Assembly: GCA_958298945.1 (NCBI GenBank)
Contig: OY282606.1
Span: 29,671,740 to 29,735,739 of the forward strand
Reading direction: 5' to 3'
Source of the DNA: Atherix ibis
Lineage: Eukaryota; Arthropoda; Insecta; Diptera; Athericidae
Length of the DNA: 64,000 bases
Shown: positions 25,501 through 40,900 of the stretch, piece after piece
Layout: each line of letters begins with the position of its first letter
Numbering within the stretch: the first letter of the stretch is position 1
Made by a program: the position numbers and the translations under genes
The notes under the pieces: model-generated
Told to the model about the DNA's origin: nothing
Database searches by the model: none
Seen by the model: the letters and a program-made list of their open reading frames with translations, nothing else

Positions 25501-25977
25501 CCATTAACATCGGCTGTTGCTAATTCATAGCCAAAACTTGATGCAAATTGTTCTCCACGAAGTTTCTTCTCTGTTGGAAGTATCGACGAATCGGACTTTG
25601 TAAATATTACAACTTCGCCAGTTCCATTTGATCGTGGCGCACCAGCTACATACGACATTTTCTCACCAAAATATGTTCCACCAGTGACAGCCATACCTGC
25701 AAAATTTATATTATTTTTCCTTTAGTTTTGATTATTATTATTTTCAAATATTTATTCCATCTTACCTAAATAGCTGTACTTTCCAACTGGTGATGATTTA
25801 TCTGAATGATCACTATTGTAAACATTTTTATTTCGTGTTAAATATTCTCCAGCAATATCTTTGACAAATATCGTGCCTCGCCAAGTATATGGTCCCGGAG
25901 CTCCCAAAATCATAGAACCATCATCGAGTAATATTCCTGATGTGCCCACTTGACATAAACTGTACTCTTCGTGTGCT
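22532..25977 (-). CDS. mew: Integrin exon cluster: calcium-binding blades, leg, membrane helix, tail
   Basis: Ten exons separated by introns of about 55-135 bp, in contrast to the 5.0 and 12.6 kb introns upstream. The last exon carries PELLDQARDTPTPIW, a 22-residue hydrophobic helix and the cytoplasmic GFFKR motif that binds the beta tail, ending in NKPFLNN. Confidence 0.9.
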
Positions 25978-28900
25978 CTAAAATTAATTCATTCAAAAAA
26001 TTATTTTTCTAATATTTGGTTTTTCAATTTTAATAGCGTAATTTTTAAAAAGTTCCACAAAAAAAAATATTTTTATATTATTTATTTATGTTGTCAATTT
26101 CCACAAAGAAACTGAGATCGATTATTAGTTAGAAACGAGAGGTAGGAGGTCAGAGATTGGTAATTTTTGTAGTGAATTTTGATTTGTTTGAAAATAATAT
26201 TTAAAGGTCTTGGAGCTCCGCAATGGAAGTATTCCTATTCTAAAACTAATTCTGGGTTAGGTGGCATTTATTTAAAATATGGGGAATAGTGAGTTGAATG
26301 CCCAGAATTTCAGAATGGTTGTTGGGGGGATTTACTTTCTAATATTGCCAACAAACTGAATAATAGCAGAAGATGTTATGTGATCATCAATAGCTGCATC
26401 CAACACTTCTATAATGAGGAATATGAATCGGTGTTTGCCTTACTGTATCTGCTGAGTGACCTAGAAATTCTCAACTTCGCTCCTAACAGGGATTATTACA
26501 ATTTGTGATTGAAATAAAGATATGCTGTGCAGTTCTGTCATTTGACAGCTGTCAAACGAATATAACATATACCATGGAATTTATTAATTTATCACGACGG
26601 CCATTTTATATTATGGATCGTTTAACCGACCATGAAATGTGCAAAAAAATACTTCGATTGAATATTTGAAAATATTAACCTGGACTATATCTGGTTTCAA
26701 TAAAAAAAAGCTTTTAATCTGAATCATATGTGGTGAATTTTGATTTGTTTGAAAATAAACCGACGTATTTGAGCCTAAACTTAATACTTTTAATCTGAAC
26801 CAAACGTGGTTTCAAAAAAAGGCACCATAAGCCACGAAACATGACAAATTTTGGCTTAATTGTTCGAAAATTTGCCAGGACGCGTAATTTCCAGTTTTGG
26901 TGATGTCAATTTCCCTTCAAGATCGTGCGATTTGAAGCCGCAGACAATCCTTAGAAGGGAGAATATTTTAAAATAATCGAATGAAAATATTATGGCCAAT
27001 AAAAACATCATTAATCGGATTTGCTTCAACACAGTCATCCCATTCAAGCGGGAGAAAATTGTGACGCACTTAACTTGAACAAATCTTAGACCTTCTCAGG
27101 AAGGGCAGAAGGTGTGCCGGCTGAAAACGACATGTGTGCCGTTGCGGTTCTGCGCATGGTTAATACCGCCAATTCAAGGCCTAGAATAATATCATCATAT
27201 GAATAAAATGAACCGTACGTGAGAATACTATAGAAACGAAATTTATTTTGATAAATTGTTAAATTTGGAACATTTATCTATGCCACATTTATTTAAACAA
27301 AATTTTACAACCAACATTTGTTAACTAATGGACGAATTACAATCCGAAATGTACCGAAAAGTCATCAAAAAGTCCTGCAAATATTCCATGCATAAAAGCA
27401 ACCTCCAAAAAATATAATTAAAAAAAACTATATTTTTCATATAATATTATAATTAGTAATTTATGCCCAAAGGTCATTAGGTTAATAATATTTTAAAAAA
27501 TTTCTAATAAATTCTTGAAAACGGAAAATATTTCATTTTCCTATTTATTGTCAAAATGATACTCTTTAAAAAAAGAGAATATCCTTTTTATATGCTAATA
27601 CCATTATTAATACTGAAACTTTACACTCCCTAATATAGTACAAGTTTACACTCCCTTCTATTATTTATTAGAAAAATTTATATAATTTATATTTTAATGT
27701 TGAAAAAGGAAAATAACAAAATCCAAATAGATATTTTGTTCCTTCTGAAGTGGTTGGTATGTCTGAGAATGTCTGGTTTTTTTAATATTCCTTAAAAAAA
27801 TTAATTTTGGGCGTGGAACCTAAACAAATTTTTTTTTATTGTTCTGGCACGCGATGATGTTACAATGAACTGAAAATATAATTTTTTGTTGTTGTTCAAT
27901 CTAATAACGGAAAGGAATGAGACAAAAAAAAACTAATTAATTATGAAGGATATTTGGTATATTAATTCTTTTGACTAGAGTTCAGTTATACGTAATATGT
28001 CATATTTATTCTAAAATAAACATAATTTTCGATTGATATTATTTGTCAATATGACTTCATTGATTAAATATTCCGATTGGCTAGTATTTGCTAGTCAGAT
28101 ATCATTCCGAATAAAGAATTTATTGAATATTTCAAAAATGGCGCGTGTTTTTTTAATTAAAAAAAAAAATCATTGGTATCATACTTTTACGACAGTATTT
28201 TTATTATATCTTAAATAAATAATGTAAGAGCTGTTACGAAGTGATAAAGAAAAAATAAAATCATATATAAGTAATGATATTTTTCTCTTTATACAGAAAA
28301 AGTTTTAACATTGAAATTATAGTTATTATTAAATACTGGTTACAAAAATGGCCTAATAATAAAGATACTTATAAATAAATAAAACGATATATACTATATA
28401 TATTCGATAGGCTCTAAATGACTTCTAAGTAATTATAATTGAAATAGAAAATAATACAAATTTTTTTTGTCAAGCTAAAAATGCCCACTTGTATACTTTA
28501 ATATACAATATTAATTATAAATAATTAATTTTACAGATTGATTGAAAGTTTCGATTAAAATTTCACGGTGGCAACATACATTTTTTTAGTACATTTGTTT
28601 CTGGTTGCTTCTTTTTTATGCAAAAGACATTTTAGTTTGGAATTCTTCAAATATTTTTTTTTTGCGAAATACTTAAAAATATATATAAAAGGAAAATTAT
28701 TTTGAATTTTTAAGAGTATCAGAAATTTAAGAAAATCTATCATAACCGAACAAAGGGGACGATATTAAAAAAAATATTATTTTCGTAGCTCGAAAATAAT
28801 AGACCTGTTATTGGGCAGCTGTAAAAAAATATATATGTTATAAAAGTAAGCATTTATTAGTTTAATGTTTGCTGTTTTACATTATTAATTTTTCTTTAAT

Positions 28901-31900
28901 TTCCAAATAATGCGTACATTTTTTTAAAAACTTTCTACAAAACTGATAATTTTGCCCTAGCCATATTTCGCAGAAAATTTTCTTCAGCGATGAAGCTTAG
29001 TATCACATTCGGTGGACACGTTATTAAGCAAAATTTTCTTATATAGGGTTTTCCAATAAGAGTGATATGATTTCTAAGTGACGTTTCGGCCATTTGTAAT
29101 ATGTCGTGATCTGCCTTTTTTTTCATTGTATTCAGTAATGTTTACAATTTCATCATACATAGATATACGCAAGAACAACGTTTACAAATTATTCAATTTT
29201 ATTATCAAAATAATCGTTCTCCAATTTAAGAAAATCATCTTCTCTGATGAGGCTCACTTTCATCTGAGTGGTGCGGTAAATAAACAAAACTGTCGATTCT
29301 GGTGCGAAGAAAATCCACAAATTATTCATGAACACCCATTACATTCACCTAAATTGACAGTTTGGTGTGATTTTTGGTCTGGTGGAATCATCGGTGCTGG
29401 TAACACCGTTACTGTCAATGGAGAGCGATGATAACCAACTTTTTATGGCCGAAATTGGAAGAAGTTGATCTTGACAACATCTGGTTCCAACAAAACGGGG
29501 CTACGTACCACACAGCACGTGCAACAACCGAATTATTGCGAGAAAAGTTTGGAGATTCGATTATTTCTAATCATGACATACGACTTGATTTAGTGGAAAA
29601 AGTGTTCGAAAATTGGGTTCATCGAATTCGTTCCTACAAAAGAAGTCGTGGAGGCCATTTGAATGACGTTTTATTCAGAACTTAATTGTATCGATTGTAC
29701 TTCACATTAAATAAATAACATTTGAATTTCCTTAACAATTAGTGTGTTTTTTTTTTAAAAAGAAATCATTTCACTCCTTTTGGAAAACCCTAAATAAGAC
29801 ACTGAAGAACCTGAAAAACCACAAGTGGCTGTGGAGAAACAATTTCACTAGTACTGTCTTGTGTGGATTTTAGTCTGAACGTGTCATTGTGCCGTATTTC
29901 TTTGAAAACGAGAAAGGAGATGTAGTTCCGTCCTTTCTAAGCGCTATGGTCGTATAATGAACGATTTTTTTTTGGACGGAACTTAAAAATTTGTATCATA
30001 TATGATTTTAATAAAAAAGCGCCACAAAACCACACAGAATGACAAATTCTCGCTTTATTGTGCGAAAGCTTCCCAGGACGCGTAAGATCGAGATTTGATG
30101 ATGTCAGTTGACCTCCGAGATCGTATGATTTGACACTGTTGGACTTTTTTTTATGGAGCTATGCAAAAGATCATCTTTACGCTGGTCAATTTTGAAGCAT
30201 TTTAAAACCACCGCCAAATGGTTCAAGTAACTGCCAAATTAAAGTCCGAAATATGCGAAAATATCATTAAAAATTACCTAAATAGTATTAAGTCCTGCAA
30301 AAAGTCACCTGGCAGCTGTTTTGTGCCGGCTTGAGCCAATGTCGTATAATCTAAATTTAAAGTGTATTTTTAAATTTTGAAAAAAAAAATGGATAAATAG
30401 ATAACAACATCATCATTGTTTGTTGATTTAAAAAAAATATATATATTAACAAAATATGAGATTTAGTAATTTTTTTTTTTTTTTTTATATATGATAAAGA
30501 AGAATCTTTCTTATATTCTTATTTGTATAGATATAATTTTTTTAACAGACAGACTTTTACAAATGTTCTTACAAATAGGAAAATATTTTTTTAATTATGC
30601 TTTCAGTTGATTGGGTGTACTGATATGTTATCATGAAATTTATATTTGAACAGCTTATAATCGATGATGATAAAATTTATCAGGCATTTTTGAAGAATCG
30701 ATGTAAAATAAACATTTATTTACAAACGTTTGGAAGTTTTTATGTTCCATTACCACTGTTCCTATGACAAATGGAGCACTGATCATTCGATTTAGTAAAT
30801 TATCAGGTATTTGGTCATAAAATAGTTGGCATATGTGTATGTCAGAAACGAGTAATTGTATATTAACGGCAACTATTCCGGAATAGCTATTGAATTTTCT
30901 AACATTCATAAAAAAGATTTTTATGTACATAATATTGCATAATAAAAAAAATATGTGTAAACAATAATCATACCAACCTCACTACACTTTTTCCTTGGCA
31001 TGGCTCAATAACATCATCGAATTGCAAATCGTTTGTAAGTATATAACACAATCCTTGAGCCAAATATGATTTAGAAGTCGTAATATATCGATGCGCACAG
31101 ACTAGGACCTTAAAAATAAAATAAAATTTAAAAAAAAAACAATTTTCATATCAATGAACGCATTTGAAAAGCATTATAAGTGAAATAGTTTTTTTACACA
31201 TATTTGTATATCTAAAAATAATTAATTTAAGAACTTTTTTTCATGATTCATCGAGATTATAACAAATTAAGTTTATTACTTTATGGGATAGGCTTGATTA
31301 GATCTATTGAGTAAGTATTCATTCATTAAAAATCGTCAACTACGTATATTAACTGAGTGGTCATAAGTTTAATTATTATTTTGAATTACTTACTTTGCTA
31401 TTCAACCCATGAGAGCGTACTGTGACCCCCAACCATTGTCCATCTTTAATTTCTCTACCCTGTAATGGTGGTTCCAGTTTGTTTGAATCATCTATTGCTT
31501 ACAATTAATAGGAAAAAAAACATAATTCAATTAATAAAGATTTAAAACTAGAACTTAACTTTATTAATAACAAATACAATATATTGCAAATCAAAACGAT
31601 TAGTTTGATTAATACATTTTACATAATCGCATGTATTTATAAGTACAAGTATGTGTGCATTATCGTGCATATTACTTATAACTATAGATATTTTTATTAA
31701 ATTAATTATAACATACATATATACGAACACTTATGCAATATTATATCGCTTGGATATAAGGTGAACTAAATATTTCACAGATGAACTATTTTGTGTTTGC
31801 AATATTTAAATATGATTTAATTTCAAATTGTTTGAATTATTGTCCCAATAATAGTTTAAATATATTTTGGAAATTTGCAAAATGTACAAAATATTTACAA

Positions 31901-34900
31901 TTTAATTAAAATTCTATATACTAAATCTATATTATCGCATGCCTTATGATTTATCGTTAGCAAATGTATTGTACAGGCTTATCCATTTCGTGGTTCGGAA
32001 AGTACACCTCATCCATTTGACAGCTGTCAAAAATATATATATCATCCAGAACAGCAATTGGTTAGTTTAAAGATTGTCATTTTATATTATGGATGTAATT
32101 AACTATCAGATAATGGTTAAAATTGTAAAAACTTTCTACAAAAGAGTGAGAAAAACGAGCCTCATCGTTGACAACCAAGAGTATGGTCGTCAGCGATGAG
32201 GCTCCTTTCTTGCCCGGTGGATACATCAATAAGAAGAAAAAAACATATATAGAACTCTGAAAACCTGCAAATGACTGTAGAGAAGGCATTCTATCCACGA
32301 GAAGTGATTGTCTCGTGTACATTTTAATTTGAAGATGCTCGTATTTCTTTCAAAAAGAAGAAGAAGGGACCGTTAATTTCAATGCTGAGCGCTATGGCCG
32401 TATGATGACCGACTTTTATTTGGCTTGAACTTGAAAATTTTAACAGTGTTTGCCTTACTGTACCGGCTGAGTGACCTAGAAATTATCAACTCTGCTTCCT
32501 AACAGATTTATCAATTCCCATGCAAGCGAATTTATTTTTTAATTTGTGAGTGAAATAAGGATATTCTATGCAACCCTGCCATTTGACAGCTGTCAAACGA
32601 ATATGTCATATAACATGGAATTTGTTTAGTTTCACATTTGCCATTTTATATTATGGATCGTTTAACCGACCATTAAATGTGCAGAAAATATGCCGATTAG
32701 GTGCTAGAACAACAAGCTTTGGATCGTTATATATAGAGCATACTAAATCCACAAGTGACTGTGGTGAAGACATTGTTTCCTCGAAAAGTGACTGCCTGGT
32801 GTGCATTTTGATCTGAACATGTCATTAGCCCGTATTTCTTTGAAAATTTAAAAAGACGAGACCGTTAACGTCAATACTGAGCCCTATTCACAGATGATAA
32901 TCTATCTTTTTTGACTTGAACTTAAAGATTTTAATGTGGATCATATGTGGTTCAACAAAAAAAAACCCACAAACCACACTAGACGACAAATTTTTGCTGT
33001 ATTGTGCAAAAAATTTTCTTGATGCGTAATTTCGTGATTTGGCGATGTCAATTGGCCTCTAAGATCGAGCAATTTGACGCGATTTGACTTTTTTTTTGTT
33101 TAGCTATGCAAAAGATCGTATTTACGCAGATAAACCTTAAAATTAAGACCATTTTAAAACCAACATCCGTTAAATAATCATCGAATTATCGCCCGATTTG
33201 TGCGAAAAGTCCTTGAAAAACTATTCTAAAATGAATAATTCCTACAAAAAGTCTTTTGGCATATAATAATAAATATTTAATATATTTTTTGAATTTTAAT
33301 TGTTTTTTATTATACTTAACTTTCCGAAGCACAAACTGGACAACCTTTTACAATATAATAATAAAATTTACAATAATTAAGAGGCATTCAACCATTCCCA
33401 TGCAAATGATTTACTATAGTAAAATTTTAATAAAGAAAAACTGTGATCATAAACGAAATAATTTACATTCAAAATTAAAGCAAAAAAAAACTCTTAAAAT
33501 ATTCACGATTAAATATGTTGTCAGAGTCAAATGGCATCGACATGAATTCATTTTTTCAATTTGGCCGGGCATTTATTTTACATACCAGCCAGATTCTTGC
33601 AGAAATATGTGCTCACTCAACTTCAACAATTTCCAAACCAACTCTTAAACCAATTGAACGAAGTATTCACAGTGGAATTTTTCAAAACAAGTCCAAGAAA
33701 TACGAGCATTTTAATTTTTATTTCATTTTTTGTTGTTGGTTTTTTTTTGCCGGTTTACTCGACGACTTACTCCTTGTTTGTTAGTTTATAGTTTATTTTT
33801 ATTTTGTTTTTATTTTTAGCGGTTTTATTTAGTTTTTATTAGAGCGGCAAATCCTCCTCAGATAGATGGCGGCTGGCAAATTAATTAAGTTCCGGCTAAG
33901 CAATGCGATAGATTCGAGTCATGGACGGCCCTCTTTTCCCATATCAGTAAGCTATTCATTTGGTATCAATACAGAGTGCGAATGTTTACATTTATTTCCA
34001 CTAAACTGGTCTGCATACCACATTTTCACAAATGATTCATTCATAAATACTCGCATGTTTATACAGCCATGTGTTTATCAAAGGCGTATCGTTACGAGAA
34101 TTCCCTGGCCTTACAGTACTGTAGAAGTACGAGCATAGAAAAAAACTGCTGGGGCTCTCTGTACGCTCATATAAAAACTATTAAAATTTTCGAATGCAAA
34201 TGTTGGAGCAAAAAGAAAAAAACAACATTAAAAAATGGCTGCAGAACATATTTCAAGTTAGCACAGAAGAAGTGTGAATTCCATGGGAGATTGGTAAATC
34301 GATGTATGAGAAAGAAAAAAAAACTCTATTCCGTTCTATGCATACAAATGTAATGAGAGATTTTTTATTTTTTTATGATTCCAAATTAAAAACGTACAAT
34401 ATTTTCTAGATTACACAATATAATATTCTGAGACTGTCATTTTGATGGGCACATGGGCACCCTGTAATATGAGATTCAGACTGAAAAATATTATTTTTAA
34501 TTGCCAACTGTTTACATTGAATGGTAAATACTTAGCTTTAAGATTATTTCACAGAATTATGCTTACTTCCACATTTTTATGAGGTCTCAACATTGATTCA
34601 TAGTTTTGTACAATTTGGAAAAGTACAATAATTGAATCCATTTTGAGAAAATTCCTTTTCAAATGAATTAAAATAGGAAAAAAATTGTTGAAACTATGTC
34701 GCATAAGAATCATGCATAGTGTCGTTGTTATAAATTGTGATTTGGAATTTAAACTATTTGTAAGTAATTTTATAATTATTCAGTGCATCTAATAAGGCAC
34801 ATTATAATTAGTTTACTCAATTAGCTGTACAATTATTAAAATATATATTAATATTTTTCCTTTCTAGAGAATCCAAAAGAAAACCCAGTGACACCTCAGA

Positions 34901-37900
34901 CGTTACAGTACAAGATTCATCTTCTTATGGAGGAGATAAAACTCATCGGATCTGTTGAGTGCAAGGATAAACAGCTGATATCTCACATTGCCGATGCCTG
35001 TAATGCGGCAATGCCGAAAGGCTCTACGGGTGTTTATTGGTGGAATGACGAGGTGGCTGAGCTTACGAAAAGGTGTAAACAGGCGAGAAGACTGTGGCAA
35101 CGTTCAAGGGGTAAGCCTCAATACCTTTCGCTATCTGCGCAACATAAAACAGCAAGAAGAGAGTTGAGACGCACCATCAAGGAGAGCAAACGCCGATGAT
35201 GGAGAGTAGGATGCGCCGAAGTTGACAACAACCCATAGAGTAGGCCATATTAGGTAGTGTTTCCTCACTTGCTCCCTCAGTAACCAGTAATTATATGGAA
35301 GGGTAATTCGAGGCCTCGCAGCGTTCAGGTTCCACGAATTACCCAGGACGAACTCATTCGGATATGTAGGAGTATTGGTGATAGAAAGGCACCTGGGCCC
35401 TGTTGCACTTAAAGCGGCTGTTGAGGCGCATCCGAATTTATTTTTGGAAGTGTTTAATATCTGTCTTAGTAAGGGGATTTTTCCACAACTTTGGAAGAGG
35501 CAACGTCTGGTGCTACTACCAACGTAAGGAAGCCACTTATGAACCATTCGTCATACCGCCCAATTTATCTACTGGACGCGGCTGGTAAAATCCTCGAACG
35601 CATTTTATGCAATCGATTGGAGGAATTCACCAAGGAGCAGAGGGCCTAATCTGCTGTTCAATTTGGCTTCAGGAGGGCACGCTCTACTTTGGATGCTAGT
35701 GATTTAGTCGTTGGCACAACGCGTAAAGCTATCGAGGGTAAAAGGTGGAAAAGGGACTCCATAAAGTACTGCGCTATTATAACTCTTAATGTGAAGCACG
35801 CCTTCAACTCGGCTGATGGGATCGTATTCTTGACGCCCTGGGCTTAATGGGCGTTCCGGAGTACATTATCAGGATAATAGAAGACTACCTAAGTAGTAGA
35901 ATTCTATTGCACAGGACGAGTTATGGGGAGAGCTCATACGGAATCACGAGCGGGGTCCCGCAAGGTTCTGGACCCTCTATTGTAGAATGTGATGTATGAA
36001 CTCGCCTCCTTTGGGATATGGAGCCTGAGAATGGTGGCCAAATGTGTGGAAGAAGTAGAACAGATCTGGAATGAGACTGTCGCTTCCGTTCGAAGTTCAC
36101 TTCTGGCAGCTGGTCTTAGCCCTGCGGACCATAAAACAGTGGCAGTCCTAATCATTGGCAGGAAGAGAGGAGTAAATATCACCATTAGGATTGGCGAACA
36201 TGGGGTCATATCGGCACCATCTCTAAAGTACCTAGGGCACGGCCGCGGTTTCAGGAGCACCTACTATGTGTTGGTGGGAAGGCTGCTGGGATAATGATGG
36301 CGCTTAATACCGAACCTTGGGGGACCCAGGCAGAGCAGGAGGACCATATTGGTGACCACGGTTGGGTCTATCCTGCTGTATGCTACGCCAATATGGGCAG
36401 ATGGGTTGATTAGAGCAATCTACATACTTGGAGAGGCTGTACCGCCGGAGGCACGTACGGAGGAAAGAAACGAGTCCAAAAGCAGGTGGCAAAATCGTTA
36501 TAGATATGTGACCAAGTAAGGCGGTTTTAGTGCGTTAAAGTCCCACACTTTCTCTTTCGATAATTTCCAAATTACTATAATAAAAAAAAAACAAGATTCA
36601 ACTTCGTTCGGTAATTACCCAATCCTAAAGATCGTGATAAGTAAAGTTTTGTTTTTGTAGTGCGTCACGCCAAATGAAGCGGCGAAATTTGGAGTTAAAT
36701 GTTGTGATAAGCTTGGTAAAACGTCGAGTACAAGTTTTTCTTAAGTATGTCGAATGTTTCAAGGACTTTCTTTCATAGAAAAGTCCTCTGCAGGCTCAGA
36801 AGAAATGTTCTACGCATCAGATCGAATATCGTTAACACTTGGATTCGCCACTATGAAAATGTCCCTATCTCAGGGCCACCTATATCAATAAGTTTTTGTC
36901 ATGAAAAGGGATTGTCCCGCCTCCGTATTCTCCTCATTAAAGTGCCCAGGATCAAAAACCACTTGAAAGGTAGCGTCGATAATATCTAAATTAGGGAAAC
37001 TAAGGAGCTGACGGCGATTCCAGTTGAAGCCTTACAGCACTGCTACGAAAGGTGGAAACAACACCTCCACCGGACGATGAAATAACTGTGCAAGAGAACT
37101 ACTTTAAATGGGATACCGGAACTTTCGCAGAAAGATTGAGTACATAATCATAGTTATTATCCAGATCAAGTTTTATAGTTTGATATAATTTATATAGTTG
37201 ATATTTCTGTTTTATGTTCGTCATCTATAATACGAATTATACAATATATGATAATAAAAATAAACAAATTGTATCTATAAAAAATATAATCTATCATTTA
37301 TATTTCATAATCTAAAAACATACTACGATAGAGAAACCATTGTGTGTATTATTCCAGAAAATAAATGAGATTATTTCAAATAGTAAAATATTTATGTATC
37401 TTATACTTTTACACAATAGAAAAGAATACAAGTATGTATATATATGTACTAAGAGCACTGACATTTACAACATCTTATCTTGTTCTGGCCACGATAAATC
37501 TATTTACTACCTTCGAGTCGATGTTTAACTAACGCCGAACATAAGTAAATGCAAACACATTTTATCTGAGGTGATCAGAGTCTAGAGCCAGGATTGGCGG
37601 ATTTATTTTTTATCAGTTTACTTCCATTTGGTATATATATGTAAGTTTTTAATCTATGTATATCTATACAAATATTACGGTTGGTTAAGTAACTATTTTT
37701 TTTTCTCTTATTAAATTTTATTCCTTTAAGATAAGCGCACCGACAGAACAAAATTGTTCCTCCCTCGTTCTTGTTGAATGTCGAGGACCGATTAGATGTG
37801 GGCACAAATGGGATTTGCACGTTTCTTTTTCATTTATTTCCTATAAACTTTTTCGAAAACTAAATACTGCTCCAAAAACCCCTTGGGGAAATAATTTTTC

Positions 37901-40900
37901 TTCTCTCATTTATTTTGTATAGAAATTAGTCTGGTATAAATGCGTATTGATTACACCATGAAAAATTCTACTTTACAATGCAAAACAAAGACGAGTAGTA
38001 GTTGTATAATATTCCGGAACGATAAATAATTTTCGATTTTGAAGTTCGTGACTCTTTGGGCAACGTAGAACTAATATTTATCGCGTTCAGCAACTGAAAC
38101 TAAAAGCACGATTCAACTGTTTTTTTTGCTTCTTCTTCTTCTTTTCTTAAGCCGCACAATTTCTTTATGCTGCCCTTATAAGTGGTTTTTTTCTTCTATT
38201 TTTTTTCCCTCTTATTTATTTTCTTTAAGAGAATATTCTCTTTCTCCTAGCATATGTACTTATAACTTGAAATGTTTAGTCTAGCATAGAATTTATGATT
38301 TAAACAAAATCATAATCGATTTATATTTGTTAGTTTTATGAACATTTTATTACTTTCAATTACATTTCAATGGAGTAACTGTCAAATGAAAAAGCATATA
38401 ATTTATTTACATAAAAGAAAATATTTTTTTTTTTTAATTAAAAAATGTAGTTAAATGCGTATGTGAATAAGTAGTCCATACTTAACTTTATATTATAAAG
38501 ATTATAATCTGAAACTATATTTTAGACAAGTTAATTACCATAAAAGAAATATTAATAACAAATATTTATTAGTTAAAAAAAACTGCTGAATATTAACCAA
38601 TTAGTAAATTAAATATTCGACTTGAAAGAATTGATTTTGTAAATTTTTATTTGAATGCACACCAAGAAAGAAGATAATAGATGGTTTAGCTAAGCTGCGA
38701 AACTCTCAATATAAATTTAATACTCGTAGTTATACTAAAGAAGGAACCATTCACTTTGCTGAATATTTCAATTCAATAAGCTAATACTATAGATAATTTT
38801 ATCCGAATTTTTGGCTTCTCGTTTATCGTAGTACCTTTTTTTAGCACATTACGGTCTGTAGTGTTGCGTATTAAACTTCACATGAAGTCCGGGCGAATTT
38901 TGCAAAAAAAAAGACTGCATTCGTAGTAAAATAGATATAATTATTAAACTAGAGAAAATCATATATAAAAAATTGTATAAAAAAAAGACATTTTATATCT
39001 ATTATTATTTAGAATATGTTGGAGAACTTTAAGAAACCGTGTAAGATGAAAAAAGTCAACTAGATGTTGTTATAAAAAATCGCGTCAAAAATAGTATTCA
39101 TACATATTTTTGTTATAAAAAAAATAATAAATATAGTAATACACGAAAATTTGAATAAATAAATAAAAATAAAAATATCATTTAGTAACTACACATATTC
39201 ATAGCTAATTGATGATATTACGGTCTGTTCTTTTTTAATAGAAAAGTAGAAATAATTTCAGTTCGTCTATTTTATTACGGGCAGTACAGTTTTTTATTTT
39301 AGAAATGGTAAAAAATAAAGAAATAAATTCCAAAGCGACAGTTACTATTTCTGCTGAATCTAAATCTCTTATCCTGATAAAAGATATTGTTTATAAATAT
39401 TATTGTGATCGGATATTAACGCTCAAATAATTGCCAAAAATACAATATTACAAATGAGATAAATACTAAAGGGAAATATTAAAACTATCCGAACTTTAGT
39501 GGTCTGAAAGCTTAAAGAATAACTTTTTCTTTAAAAGGTACATTAAGAAGCCTATAATATCGTTGAAAAATAGTAATGAACGGCTGAAAAATATAGTAGC
39601 AAGTCCTCAGATTTTTATAGGAATATTTTATGGACAGATAAGTCGTGAGTTTTCTTTAGATGGGTACTATGGAGACAGTGAAATTGTATAGTACCTGTTC
39701 GAAGCCATTGAGGTGGGAGCATAATTATTTGGTGCATGTATCATATACCTGAAAGAGTGAATCATTAAAGTTCCTATAACGTGTAATTTAGTGCCTATAA
39801 TGTGTAATTTAGTTTCCGTATGACAACATAAAAACTTTCAATTTATTATTAATCGTGAAAAAAGTATTGTTTTTTTTTTTAACCGTATTATTTCAAAGAG
39901 TTGAATGTATAACAGTGGCAGTTTTCTTTAGTACGTAGTAACTGCGTGATAAAATAGAACAACAGATACTTTTTTTTTAAACTGTTAATATCATTGAACT
40001 TGATACAGATTGGGGATGAATACTGGGAGTTGCTTTGTGCCTTGGCATGATGCACTGATGAAAAATCGGTGTATCCGAAAGAAATTTTGTATACATTTAG
40101 TGGATAGGTAAGATAATTTCGAATGTCTTATTGAGGTGGATTTTCGAAAATCGAGTTCAAATTATACATTTTTTCAAACTAAAATTCATGATTTTACTTA
40201 TGTTGTCATATTTTTTCGAAATCTTATTGAGGCAGATTTTCGAAATTCGAGTTCAAAGTATAGATTTTTTCAAACTAAACTCATGATATTGTATTATTCA
40301 TGTTGTCATTTCTTTTCGAATGTCTTATGGAGGTGGATTTTCGAAAATCGAGTTCAAAGTATAAATTTTTTCAAACTTAAATTCTTGATATTATTCATAT
40401 TGTTATTTTTTTCGAAAATCTTTTTGAAGCGGATTTTCGAAGTTCAAGTTCAAAGTATACATTTTTTCAAACTAAAATTAATGATATTACTTGTCATTTT
40501 TTTCCAAAATCTTATTGAAGTATATTTTCGAAATTCAATTTCAATGTGTACAGTTTTTCAAATTAAAATTCATGATATTACTCATGTTGTCATTTTTTTC
40601 GAAAACCTTATTGAGGCTGTTTTTTTAAATTCGACTTCAAAATATACATTTTTTCAAACTAAAATTCATGATTTTACTTATGTTGTCATTTTTTTCCAAA
40701 ATCTTATTGAGGCATATTTTCGAAATTCAATTTCAATGTATACAGTTTTTCAAACTAAAATTCATGATATTACTCATGTTGTCATTTTTTCCGAAAACCT
40801 TATTGAGGCTGATTTTCGATATTCGAGTTCAAAGTATACATTTTTTCAAACTAAAATTCATGATATTACTCTTGTTGTCGTTTTCTTCAAAATCTTATTA

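Noticed and set aside
33256..34353. Four overlapping plus-strand frames that might be a gene
   Set aside because: They overlap in different frames, show no domain, and lie in an intron of AT-rich DNA; no splice-supported chain could be built.
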